A stretch of DNA of 60,948 bases, from the NCBI GenBank assembly GCA_011065065.1, contig JAAKFL010000001.1, positions 1-60,948 of the forward strand, given 5' to 3'. The notes under the pieces are model-generated. The model was not told where the DNA came from. It saw nothing but the letters and a program-made list of their open reading frames with translations, and did not search any database. Below, piece after piece: positions 8,295-16,724 of the stretch. Every line of letters starts with the position of its first letter. Within the stretch, counting starts at the first letter, position 1. The translations under genes were made by a program, and so were the position numbers. The stretch comes from Chlamydiota bacterium (GTDB taxonomy: Bacteria; Chlamydiota; Chlamydiia; Chlamydiales; SLFE01).

Positions 8295-9475
8295 AGCACT
8301 TCGTTGAACGCCTCAGCAACTGTTTTCACATTTTTTGAAGTCACTCCCGCGATGTTCATTCTCCCATTCGAAGGCATGTAGATTCCATGTTCAGCACGCA
8401 ACAAACTCACCTGTTCGCGGTTGAGTCCCGTCATTGAGAACAATCCCCGTTGGTTTTGAATAAACGAAAAGTCGATAGAACTTTTGGTAGAATAGAGTTC
8501 CGCAACCAAAGCTTTACGCATTTCAATGATGCGATCACGCATATTCACAAGCTCCTCTTTCCATTCCAATGTTAATTCCGGAGACTGTAAGATAGTTTTC
8601 ACTATTCGGGCTCCGTGGGCCGGAGGAGAAGAATAAATCCCCCGGACAGTAGATTTGATTTGTGAGGCTAACTTCTTTACCGTATCTGCAGAATCGACAA
8701 AGAACGCCAAAAGCCCGATTCTTTCTCCATATAAACCAAAATTTTTAGAATGAGAAATTGTCAAAGCCATTTCATGCCCCTCATCAGCGAAATGGCGAAT
8801 CACCGCCGCATCCTGATCAAGTCCCCCACTAAATCCCTGATAAGCCATGTCAAAAATGGGAAAAAGTCCTTTTTCCTTCACCAGTGTGGAGATGATTTTC
8901 CACTGGTCGAAAGTAGGATCTATCCCAGTCGGATTGTGGCAACAAGCATGAAAGAGGATGAGGTCCCCATTTTTCATCATTTTGATGGCATCACACATCT
9001 CTTCAAAATCAAGTGTATGGTTGTGAGAGTAAGGGTAATGACCCAGTTCAAAGCCGCAACGTGAGAAAATATGGCGGTGGTTTGACCATGACGGGTGCGA
9101 CAGATAGAGGGTAGAGTTAGGGAATTGTTCTTTAAGAAAATCGCCAGCAATTTTGAGCGCTCCAGACCCCCCAACAGTCTGGGACGCATAGACTCGAGAC
9201 CTGTGGGGTGAATCTTCCCCCATTGCCAATTTAAGAGATTCTTCAATAAATCCCGGATCACCATCCATAGGAAGATATTCGTTATTTAGATTTTGTTCTA
9301 GAAGACGGACTTCCGCCTTTTGAACGCTGGTCAGGACAAGGGGATGACCCTCGGCATCGCGATATGCCCCGACCCCTAAGTTCACCTTGTTAGGGCGCTG
9401 ATCAGCAGCGAATAACGGGGGAATACACAGTATTGGGTCTTCGGGAATGAGTTCAGTATTTTTAAAATAAGTCAT
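8291..9475 (-). CDS. aspC: Aspartate/aromatic amino-acid aminotransferase
   Basis: A 394-residue, fold-type I PLP enzyme of the AspC/TyrB family, transferring amino groups between aspartate or aromatic amino acids and 2-oxoglutarate in the cytosol. Visible blocks are NLGVGAYRD (substrate arm), HACCHNPTGIDP (cofactor-binding Asn), DMAYQGF and SHSKNFGLYGERIG, with the Schiff-base lysine at residue 244. NQRGLFSMTGL and GRMNIAG close the domain. Length is normal. The first gene of a two-gene minus-strand operon with mreC. AspC and TyrB specificity cannot be separated here; Chlamydia's counterpart is called tyrB/aspC. Confidence 0.93.
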   Translation of the reverse strand: MTYFKNTELIPEDPILCIPPLFAADQRPNKVNLGVGAYRDAEGHPLVLTSVQKAEVRLLEQNLNNEYLPMDGDPGFIEESLKLAMGEDSPHRSRVYASQTVGGSGALKIAGDFLKEQFPNSTLYLSHPSWSNHRHIFSRCGFELGHYPYSHNHTLDFEEMCDAIKMMKNGDLILFHACCHNPTGIDPTFDQWKIISTLVKEKGLFPIFDMAYQGFSGGLDQDAAVIRHFADEGHEMALTISHSKNFGLYGERIGLLAFFVDSADTVKKLASQIKSTVRGIYSSPPAHGARIVKTILQSPELTLEWKEELVNMRDRIIEMRKALVAELYSTKSSIDFSFIQNQRGLFSMTGLNREQVSLLRAEHGIYMPSNGRMNIAGVTSKNVKTVAEAFNEVL

Positions 9476-9533
9476 AGACCTCCAGATGAGTCGAAATCAT
9501 TCAAAATTGTAATATAAAGAGTCTTTTTTTAAA

Positions 9534-9692
9534 ACTCGCCTTTGTACAATTTTTGAACTCATCTTCCGAGAGAAGCTTCCTCCAGCTGGATAAATTTCTC
9601 AGGAAGGGTAAAAAATACCCTTCCTTCGAAATTTATTACGCTGGAGATTGCTTCTCTCTGGAATATTCGGTCAAAAATTGTACAAAATCGAG
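9534..9692. repeat. Large imperfect palindrome (~70-base arms)
   Basis: The left arm starts ACTCGCCTTTGTACAATTTT and ends AGGAAGGGTA at 9610. The right arm starts TACCCTTCCT at 9616 and ends AAAATTGTACAAAATCGAGT. The arms match at well over three quarters of positions, with an AAAAA loop. It fills the divergent promoter region of aspC and rpoD. A 103-codon minus-strand frame (GTG start) through it has no ribosome-binding site and is probably spurious. Confidence 0.85.
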
Positions 9693-9764
9693 TAAAGAAA
9701 TCTTGAGTTAAATCCCCAACTTCTATAAAAGATGGGGTATTGAATAATTCCAACACTAGCAGGC

Positions 9765-9793
9765 TTGACAAAAACCCCCACATATTCAATGAT
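9765..9793 (+). promoter_or_regulatory. Putative sigma-70/sigma-66-type promoter of rpoD
   Basis: A perfect TTGACA at 9765-9770 followed after 17 bases by AATGAT (4 of 6 matches to TATAAT). It stands about 95 bases before the rpoD start. A TGATAT two bases further on is an alternative -10. It lies outside the palindrome at 9534-9692. Confidence 0.4.
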
Positions 9794-9887
9794 ATTACGT
9801 ACAGATTCTGCGAATTTTTTTGCATAACTTTAAATAGTGAAGTGAAAGAATTTGCTTTTTTTGTCGACACTTTAATTTTACGGTGGC

Positions 9888-11552
9888 ATGAGCAAATCCA
9901 ACAATAAAGATACTTTTACTCCTCAACATCAGCAAAAGATTGATGAGCTGGTGACTCTTGCAAAAGACCAGGGTTTTATCACTTACGAAGAAATCAACGA
10001 TATCTTACCCATGTCGTTTGATAACCCTGAACTGATCGACCAGGCGTTGATTTTCCTGACGGGAATGGATATACAGATTCTCAATCAATCTGAAGTTGAG
10101 CGTCAAAAAGAGCGTAAAAAAGAGGCCAAAGAGCTTGAAGCTCTTCCTAAACGGGCAGAAGGGACACCGGATGATCCCGTACGAATGTACCTTAAAGAGA
10201 TGGGTTCAGTCCCTCTTCTTAGCCGAGAAGAAGAGGTTGAAATTTCCAAGCGAATTGAAAAAGCTCAGCAACAAGTTGAAAAAATTATTTTACGATTCCG
10301 ATATTCTGCTTCTGAAGCCATTGCCATAGCGGCGTATCTTGTTCAAGGTAAGGAACGTTTTGATAAGTGCATTTCGGAAAAAGAGGTTTCGAATAAACAG
10401 GAATTTTTGAAGAAGCTCCCTAAATTATGTGATTTGTTGAAAAATGAAGATCTTGCTTTGGAATATCTCTTTGTTCAGCTTGATAATCCCAAGATCAAGA
10501 AAACTCAGGTAGTAAAAGTTCAAGAGGAAGTTGAAAAGAGCCGGATCCGGACTCAGGCTTATTTAAGGCATCTGCATCTTCGCTCCAATATTATCGAAGA
10601 TTTTGGGGAAGTCATTCTCCAATCATACAATCGATTTTTGGAGTTAGAGAAAGAGATCAATGAGTTGGCCCCTCGTGCAGAGTTGAATCGATTTGCGATG
10701 GCCAAGATGAAAGCGGCCAAGCGGAAGTTGCAGAAGAAAGAGTTAGCAGCGGGCCGAACACTGGAAGAGTTTAAGAAAGATGTTCGGATGCTTTATCGTT
10801 GGATGGATAAAGCACAAGAGGCGAAGCGGGAGATGGTGGAATCCAATCTCCGTTTGGTCATTTCGATTGCAAAAAAGTATACTAACCGTGGTCTTTCCTT
10901 CTTGGATTTGATTCAAGAAGGGAATATGGGCTTGATGAAAGCTGTCGAGAAGTTTGAGTATCGTCGAGGGTATAAATTTTCGACATATGCGACTTGGTGG
11001 ATTCGTCAGGCGGTGACCAGGGCGATTGCTGACCAAGCGCGAACGATTCGAATACCGGTTCATATGATTGAGACCATCAATAAAGTGTTGCGTGGTGCCA
11101 AGAAGTTGATGATGGAGACGGGGCGTGAGCCTACGCCTGAGGAATTGGCTGAGGAACTCGGGATTACTCCAGAGCGTGTCCGCGAGATTTATAAAATCGC
11201 TCAGCATCCGATATCCCTTCAAGCGGAAGTGGGTGATGGGGGAGAAAGTCAGTTTGGGGACTTCTTGGAAGATACCACAGCCGACTCGCCATCCGAAGCC
11301 ACAGGTTATTCGATATTGAAGGACATGATGGCCGAAGTGCTTGAAACTTTGAGTGACAGAGAGCGGAAAGTTTTGATTCAACGATTTGGACTTGCTGATG
11401 GTAAGCCGAAAACCTTGGAAGAGGTGGGAGTTGAGTTCAACGTCACACGTGAACGGATTCGTCAGATTGAGGCCAAAGCGCTGCGTAAGATGAGGCACCC
11501 CACTCGGTCGAAGCGATTGCGATCTTTCCTAGAGTTCTTGGAAGAAGAATGA
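9888..11552 (+). CDS. rpoD: RNA polymerase primary sigma factor (sigma-66)
   Basis: Directs RNA polymerase to housekeeping promoters. The 554 residues show a region 1.1-like N-terminal domain (about 1-80) and region 1.2 (DDPVRMYLKEMGSVPLLSREEE, about 98-120). A long non-conserved spacer follows, then region 2 (NLRLVISIAKKY through DLIQEGNMGLMKAVEKFEYRRGYKFSTYATWWIRQA), region 3 (about 400-460) and region 4 with the -35-binding helix VTRERIRQIEAKALRKMRHP. Length and architecture match chlamydial sigma-66. The ATG is preceded only by a weak CGGTGG. Divergent from aspC, and followed by a palindrome that precedes the helicase gene. Confidence 0.96.
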   Translation: MSKSNNKDTFTPQHQQKIDELVTLAKDQGFITYEEINDILPMSFDNPELIDQALIFLTGMDIQILNQSEVERQKERKKEAKELEALPKRAEGTPDDPVRMYLKEMGSVPLLSREEEVEISKRIEKAQQQVEKIILRFRYSASEAIAIAAYLVQGKERFDKCISEKEVSNKQEFLKKLPKLCDLLKNEDLALEYLFVQLDNPKIKKTQVVKVQEEVEKSRIRTQAYLRHLHLRSNIIEDFGEVILQSYNRFLELEKEINELAPRAELNRFAMAKMKAAKRKLQKKELAAGRTLEEFKKDVRMLYRWMDKAQEAKREMVESNLRLVISIAKKYTNRGLSFLDLIQEGNMGLMKAVEKFEYRRGYKFSTYATWWIRQAVTRAIADQARTIRIPVHMIETINKVLRGAKKLMMETGREPTPEELAEELGITPERVREIYKIAQHPISLQAEVGDGGESQFGDFLEDTTADSPSEATGYSILKDMMAEVLETLSDRERKVLIQRFGLADGKPKTLEEVGVEFNVTRERIRQIEAKALRKMRHPTRSKRLRSFLEFLEEE

Positions 11553-11612
11553 TACCTTATGTATTTATACCGATCGTGATTAAAAAATCGGGATTTTGGC
11601 TTTGAGAAAGAC

Positions 11613-11681
11613 CCGTGATTAAGCGATCATAAGTCGATCCATATTATTAATATTGATCGACTTATGATCGCTTAATCACGG
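11613..11681. repeat. Palindrome with 27-base perfect arms, touching the next gene's ribosome-binding site
   Basis: The left arm 11613-11639 (CCGTGATTAAGCGATCATAA and on) is an exact reverse complement of 11655-11681. The 15-base centre (CATATTATTAATATT) is itself nearly palindromic. The right arm ends in CACGG, running into the GGAGG at 11680-11684 that precedes the TTG start at 11693. It could terminate rpoD transcripts or mask that ribosome-binding site. Confidence 0.9.
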
Positions 11682-11692
11682 AGGTTTTCTCT

Positions 11693-13915
11693 TTGTCAAA
11701 AACCGATTTTTTAAACACGATTGGTATAGATCCCGAACCGATACTTGAGCTCTTAAAACCGGGCGGTCGATTATGCGCGTTCCTAAAGGAGTTTGAGTCA
11801 CGGCCTCAACAAGCGGAAATGATGGAAAGTGTCATTTCTGCTTTCAATGACAAAGAAATTTCTCTTATTGAAGCTGGAACCGGAACGGGTAAAAGTATCG
11901 CTTATCTAATTCCGGCTGTCATCAAAGCCGTTTATCATAAAGAACGGACACTGATCTCGACTAAAACAATTAATCTTCAGGAACAATTAATCCAAAAAGA
12001 CTTGCCGCTTGTCAGCAAGGTTTTGGGAGTCGACTTTAAGGCGGTTTTGGTCAAAGGGATGGGCAATTATCTTTGCCTGCGTAAACTACAAGATTCCTCG
12101 ATGGAAGAATTATTTCTTCCGAACAATCAAGCCGATCAGCTGCGAAGGATTGCCGCTTGGGGACAACAGACGAAGACGGGTTCAAAATCTGATCTTCCTT
12201 TTAATCCTTTCTCCGCTGTTTGGGAAAAGGTCAATTGCGAAGCTGATACTTGTACGTTTCGAAAGTGTCCTTTTTATCAGCAGTGTCACTTTTTTAAGGC
12301 GCGCGAAGAAGCCAAAGATGCGCAGATTTTGGTGTCAAACCATCACTTATTATTTGCTGACCTTGCTTTAAGAGCTGAAGAGGAGAATTATGAAGAAGCG
12401 GCTCTGTTGCCTTCGTACAAACATGTCGTGGTAGACGAAGCGCATCATATTGAAGAGGTGGCGACTGATTTCTTTGCACAACGCGTTTCGCGAACCGACT
12501 TGATGAAGATTATGGGACGATTGGCTTCGGAAAAGGCCGGAGATGATGCGGGGAGACTTCCTCTTCTCAAAAAAAAACTCATTCAATTTTACAAAAAAGG
12601 GCCGCATGATCAGATTGAGAACCTTCTGAATACTTTCAATGTCGATTTATCTTTTTGTCGTCGAGAAGTCATTCAAGGTATTGCCGATTTGTTTCAGGCG
12701 CTTTCATTTTTCTTTGAAGAAAAGCTTTCGAAACAGGATGAGGAAAATAAGCTTCGTCTCCATCCTCATCATTATTCAGAAAAAGTCTGGGAAGAAGAGG
12801 TAGTGCCGGCGGCACAAAAGTTCTTGCATTCCATTAAAAAATATGTGCGGATGCTTCAGACCCTCTGCCGTGATATTAGAGACATTGATCAAGATCAGCT
12901 TCAAGAACAAGCTCTAGGGTTGTTGACCGAAGTCAACGCTTATGCAGGCCGATTGGATTCTTATGGTCAGGTTGTTGAGGAATTTGTTTTTAGTGAGATC
13001 AAGGATGATAGTGTTCGTTGGATTGAAAGCCATCAAATGAAAACTTTGAATAACATTCACTTGATTGAAGCCAAGCTCGACGTCTCACCTCATTTAGTGC
13101 AGAACTTTTTCTCGAAATTTCAGACCATTATCCTGTGTAGTGCGACACTCAGCACAAATCAAAATTTCGGATTTATGAAAAAGAGGTTGGGGCTCGATTC
13201 AGATCTACTTTCTTGTCGCACGATCAATGAGAAGATTTTTCAATCTCCTTTTAACTTTCAAAAGCAATCGCTACTTCTGGTTCCTTCGACTTTACCGCCC
13301 CCTAACCATAAAAATTATGTTGATGTGGCATCTGAAAGCATATTGCAAGCGATTAAGGCCAGTCACGGAAACTGTTTCATTCTTTTTACATCATACACCA
13401 TGTTGAAACAATGTTATGAAAAACTGAGCTCAAGACTGCGAAGTCTCCGTTTCCCCATCATGAAGCAAGGAGATGATCAGAGGCAAGCTTTACTATGTTT
13501 GTTTCGAAAGACAGAAAGATCGGTCCTTTTTGCCACAGATTCGTTTTGGGAGGGAGTTGACGTTTCAGGGGAAGCTTTGCGTTGCGTGATTTTGGTGAAA
13601 TTGCCCTTCAAAGTCCCTTCTGAGCCTATTTTTCAGGCCCGTTCAGAGTTGATTGCCAAGAACGGAGGAGATCCCTTTAGGGATTATGCGCTTCCCGGAG
13701 CCGTTGTCAAATTCAAGCAAGGTTTTGGTCGATTGATTCGTCATAAGTGTGATCGAGGAGTCGTCGTTGTTCTCGATACCCGTTTGATGACCAAAGGGTA
13801 TGGAAAAATCTTCTTAAGAAGTTTGCCTGATTGTCCAAAATTGTTTACTCAGGATCTGGAAAAAGAGATGAAGGAATTTTATCGGCGGACTTATCCATTA
13901 GTTCTTTCGAGGTAA
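11693..13915 (+). CDS. DinG/XPD-family ATP-dependent DNA helicase
   Basis: A 740-residue superfamily 2 helicase. Walker A is AGTGTGKS (residues 61-68) and the DEAH box VVVDEAHH is at 246-252. Four cysteines (182, 187, 192, 198, in CEADTC...CPFYQQC) are placed as the Fe-S cluster ligands of DinG/XPD. ILCSATLSTN, SFWEGVDVSG and KQGFGRLIRH match motifs III, V and VI. DinG unwinds 5'-to-3', including R-loops and G-quadruplexes. There is no N-terminal exonuclease domain. Start is TTG with GGAGG nine bases upstream. Expression may depend on the palindrome that precedes it. Confidence 0.9.
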   Translation: MSKTDFLNTIGIDPEPILELLKPGGRLCAFLKEFESRPQQAEMMESVISAFNDKEISLIEAGTGTGKSIAYLIPAVIKAVYHKERTLISTKTINLQEQLIQKDLPLVSKVLGVDFKAVLVKGMGNYLCLRKLQDSSMEELFLPNNQADQLRRIAAWGQQTKTGSKSDLPFNPFSAVWEKVNCEADTCTFRKCPFYQQCHFFKAREEAKDAQILVSNHHLLFADLALRAEEENYEEAALLPSYKHVVVDEAHHIEEVATDFFAQRVSRTDLMKIMGRLASEKAGDDAGRLPLLKKKLIQFYKKGPHDQIENLLNTFNVDLSFCRREVIQGIADLFQALSFFFEEKLSKQDEENKLRLHPHHYSEKVWEEEVVPAAQKFLHSIKKYVRMLQTLCRDIRDIDQDQLQEQALGLLTEVNAYAGRLDSYGQVVEEFVFSEIKDDSVRWIESHQMKTLNNIHLIEAKLDVSPHLVQNFFSKFQTIILCSATLSTNQNFGFMKKRLGLDSDLLSCRTINEKIFQSPFNFQKQSLLLVPSTLPPPNHKNYVDVASESILQAIKASHGNCFILFTSYTMLKQCYEKLSSRLRSLRFPIMKQGDDQRQALLCLFRKTERSVLFATDSFWEGVDVSGEALRCVILVKLPFKVPSEPIFQARSELIAKNGGDPFRDYALPGAVVKFKQGFGRLIRHKCDRGVVVVLDTRLMTKGYGKIFLRSLPDCPKLFTQDLEKEMKEFYRRTYPLVLSR

Positions 13916-13937
13916 AGTACTCCCAACGAACTTTATG

Positions 13938-13975
13938 CTTTTTTTCACCACAGAGGCACAGAGGTACAGAGAAGA
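13938..13975. repeat. CACAGAG-family repeat, single arm
   Basis: TTTTTTCACCACAGAGGCAC followed by AGAGGTACAGAGAAGAG, beginning 22 bases after the helicase stop codon. It closely matches the left arm at 3450-3483, but no complementary right arm follows before the next gene. Confidence 0.8.
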
Positions 13976-14008
13976 GTCATAATATAATTTTTGTTGCTCC
14001 TTTACACT

Positions 14009-15157
14009 CTATTTATCTGTTAACATTTCCCTGTACAATAAGGGCAACGCAATACTTAACTGTTCTTCCACTTCCAACAATGTTTCTGGATCCACTTGGC
14101 AAAAATAGGGAACCTTGCAGTAAGCTTTATGTTTTCCGTTTAAAGAAACTGCTTCGGAAACAGGGTAATAGGGCAAAATCCAGTACCCTCCTAAAAAATG
14201 AAGGTCAATTTGACGGTTATTGTAAGCCAAAATGAAAGCCACCCGCATAGTAGGTTGAAAAATTTGATTATCGAAGTGGGGAACAGGGATAGGATCTGAT
14301 GAAAAGAATTCTTCAACGATAAATGTATCAAAGTGATCTTTATACCAGTATTGATAAGACTTGTCAGGGTCTATATGTAGTTGGGAACTTTTGATTAAAA
14401 TATATTTAAGGGTTTCATCCAGATCTTCTTGATTCACGATGATGACACCGTTTCCAAGGTAGGCCCCACGAGGTTTAATCACAAATTGATCACTTTGTAT
14501 CTCTGAAATGATTTTTTTGGCTAAATCTAGAGAATATATTTTCTCATAAAGATTCCATCTTGGTTTGAATGAGGCCAATATTTCATTGCGGGAGAAAAGT
14601 TCAGTCATTTTATATTTGTCTTGCCAATAGGAGTTGGAGGCAGCATCAATGAAAATGATACCGGGGTACTTTTCGATAAATTTGTCGATATTTTGAATTT
14701 GCCTTCCTCTTAAACAAACACACCCATGATAAGACTGGAGATTATACGGATCTTCAACGGGAAGTACGGACTGACGCATAAAATGGGAATCGGATTTTAT
14801 TGAATTAACTCCCTTCGTGACATGCCATTCAGGGGATGACTTCAATATGTTGCAAATTTGCACTTCAGAAAAACTGTCGGCTGTTGTCCAAAATTCATTT
14901 TGGTATTGGAGTAACGTATGATAGAAATTTATAGGGATAATTCCTGGCTCTCCATGTGAAAATCGATCACCATAAAAAGTCGAATCGGTTCCATGCTGGA
15001 TTTCACAAATTTTGACTCCGTCTCTCTGATTATATTTAAGGTCGGCAATGAGAAATGTTATGTCCGCAGGAAGCGTTGCATCGATCAATTCGTTTTCGAC
15101 ACCTTCGAGAGTGCTAACAAGTAGCAGTACCCAAAGAATAAGTATTTTAATTTTCAT
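14009..15157 (-). CDS. Secreted ATP-grasp-like protein (paralogue 2)
   Basis: A 382-residue protein with a cleavable-looking signal peptide (MKIKILILWVLLLVSTLEG). Past residue 215, FVIKPRGAYLGNGVIIV (Lys228) resembles the ATP-binding lysine and glycine loop of ATP-grasp ligases. FIVEEFFSSDP resembles the adenine-contacting E-x-F segment, and PTMRVAFIL a later metal-site strand. The N-terminal half (GVKICEIQHG, SHGEPGI) is unfamiliar. It is strongly similar along its whole length to the upstream gene at 15169, 11 bases away, so the pair arose by tandem duplication and is probably one operon. ATP-grasp enzymes join a carboxylate to an amine; with export this could act in the host. Fold assignment is by eye. 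Confidence 0.6.
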   Translation of the reverse strand: MKIKILILWVLLLVSTLEGVENELIDATLPADITFLIADLKYNQRDGVKICEIQHGTDSTFYGDRFSHGEPGIIPINFYHTLLQYQNEFWTTADSFSEVQICNILKSSPEWHVTKGVNSIKSDSHFMRQSVLPVEDPYNLQSYHGCVCLRGRQIQNIDKFIEKYPGIIFIDAASNSYWQDKYKMTELFSRNEILASFKPRWNLYEKIYSLDLAKKIISEIQSDQFVIKPRGAYLGNGVIIVNQEDLDETLKYILIKSSQLHIDPDKSYQYWYKDHFDTFIVEEFFSSDPIPVPHFDNQIFQPTMRVAFILAYNNRQIDLHFLGGYWILPYYPVSEAVSLNGKHKAYCKVPYFCQVDPETLLEVEEQLSIALPLLYREMLTDK

Positions 15158-15168
15158 GTATGAACCTT

Positions 15169-16305
15169 TTAATTCTCTGCAATTAACATCTCTTTGTACA
15201 ACAAAGGTAATGCCACATGAAGTTGTTTTTCGACCTCCCTCAACGTTTCAGGGTCTACTCGGTAAAAATAGGGAATCTTGCCACAGTTTTTATGTTTTTC
15301 ATTTAAGGTGCCTTCATCGGATAATGATAAACGTGGAAGTTTCCAATACGCTCCAAGAATATGTAAATCAATCTCACGATTATGATAAGCACAAATGAAA
15401 GCCACGCGCATTGTTGGTTGATAGAGTTGATTATCAAGATGAGGGATACAGAGGGGATCTGATGCGATGAATTCTTCGACAAGGAAGGTGTGAGATCGAT
15501 CTTTATACCAATAATTGTAAGAATTATCAGGATCTTTATCAAGTTGACGACTTTTGATGAGAATATATCGCAGTGTTTCATCTAAATCCTCTTGATTGAC
15601 AATGATCACACCATTTCCTAAATAGGAACTTCTGGGCTTAATGACAAACCAATCACTTTTTATTTCTTCGATAATTTTTTGAGCGAGTTGCGCATCGTAT
15701 TCCTTTTTATAAAGATGCCATCTTGGTTTGAATGAGGACAGGTTTTCATTGCGAGAAAACAGCATCGACATCTTATATTTATCTTCCCAGTAGGGAATAG
15801 ATGCCTCATCAATGAGAATGATCCCCGGGTATTTTTTCATGAATTTGCGATGTTTGTTAAGAACCCATTTTCTTGTACATATACATCCATGATAGCTTTG
15901 GATGTTAGTCGGATCTTCAACAGGAAGGGCCGCTTGTTGCAAAAAAAATGCGTTTCTTTCAACAGCTGGTAGATGATCAAGCACATGCCATTCAGGTGAG
16001 GCCATCAACTGATTTTTTATCTGCGCCTCAGAAAAATTATTATGAGTCGTCCAAAATTCATTTTGATATTGAAGTAACGTGAGGTAAAAATTTTCGGGAA
16101 TAATCCCTGGTTCGCCATGAGAATAGCGATCGCCGGAAAATGCTGAAGCAATTCCATGCTGAATCTCACAAATTTTCACACCATCCTTTTGATTGTACTT
16201 AAGATCGGCAACGAGGAATGTGATATCCACTGGGTATTGAGATTCAAAACCTTCTAAAGTGAAAATGAAAAAGAGAGCCGTAAGAAATATTGCTTTAAAT
16301 TTCAT
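15169..16305 (-). CDS. Secreted ATP-grasp-like protein (paralogue 1)
   Basis: A 378-residue tandem paralogue of the next gene downstream, with its own signal peptide (KFKAIFLTALFFIFTLEG). Shared blocks are GVKICEIQHG, SHGEPGIIP, LLQYQNEFWTT, SPEWHV, FVIKPRSSYLGNGVIIV (the ATP-grasp-like loop), YWYKDRSHTFLVEEF and YQPTMRVAFI. The two differ mostly in loop segments, which suggests duplication followed by mild divergence. It is the first gene of the pair. The 16306-16724 gap upstream should carry the promoter. Substrate unknown. Confidence 0.6.
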   Translation of the reverse strand: MKFKAIFLTALFFIFTLEGFESQYPVDITFLVADLKYNQKDGVKICEIQHGIASAFSGDRYSHGEPGIIPENFYLTLLQYQNEFWTTHNNFSEAQIKNQLMASPEWHVLDHLPAVERNAFFLQQAALPVEDPTNIQSYHGCICTRKWVLNKHRKFMKKYPGIILIDEASIPYWEDKYKMSMLFSRNENLSSFKPRWHLYKKEYDAQLAQKIIEEIKSDWFVIKPRSSYLGNGVIIVNQEDLDETLRYILIKSRQLDKDPDNSYNYWYKDRSHTFLVEEFIASDPLCIPHLDNQLYQPTMRVAFICAYHNREIDLHILGAYWKLPRLSLSDEGTLNEKHKNCGKIPYFYRVDPETLREVEKQLHVALPLLYKEMLIAEN

Positions 16306-16469
16306 GTGTGACTTTTCGTGAAATTTAATCTTAGATTATCCTCGAGAGTCATATATTGCAAATTTCAAGCCCTAAATGATTCATATCATGAAGTTAAGAG
16401 AACAGTATCCGTAGGGAAGTCGCATGAAGAAATTTCTTAACGTTTACCAACCATTTTTCCTGAAAAAGC

Positions 16470-16558
16470 ATCCTGTATATCCTTATTATCCTGCCTATCC
16501 TGTTTTTTTTTCGGACGTGAAAAATAGGATAGGCAGGATAGTAAGGATTAACAGGATA
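16470..16558. repeat. AGGAT-family inverted repeat (hairpin)
   Basis: The left arm is built of ATCCT words (ATCCTGTATATCCTTATTAT...) and the right arm of AGGAT words, complementary with about four mismatches around a T-rich centre. It lies in the 16306-16724 gap between divergent genes. The rest of that gap is AT-rich, with ACAGTATCCGT occurring twice (near 16409 and 16608). A 72-codon frame across the repeat is not a gene. Confidence 0.85.
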
Positions 16559-16724
16559 AAACGTCCAGAAAATTGTATCAAGAAATTTTTTTATGCAATT
16601 TCACTGACAGTATCCGTGCCGGCGTTCAATGAAGTTCTATAAATTCTTCTTTATAAAAAACATGCATTTTGTGTATAAGTAAAAAACTTAGGTAGAAAAG
16701 TTTTATACAAATTTGGAGTTCTCT

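Noticed and set aside
9559..9870. 103-codon minus-strand frame upstream of rpoD
   Set aside because: GTG start without ribosome-binding site, runs through a large palindrome, no recognisable family; probably a by-product of the repeat.
10743..11498. 251-codon minus-strand frame inside rpoD
   Set aside because: Antisense shadow of a highly conserved gene; no family resemblance.
16424..16642. 72-codon plus-strand frame
   Set aside because: Covers the AGGAT hairpin; the translated sequence is the repeat itself.
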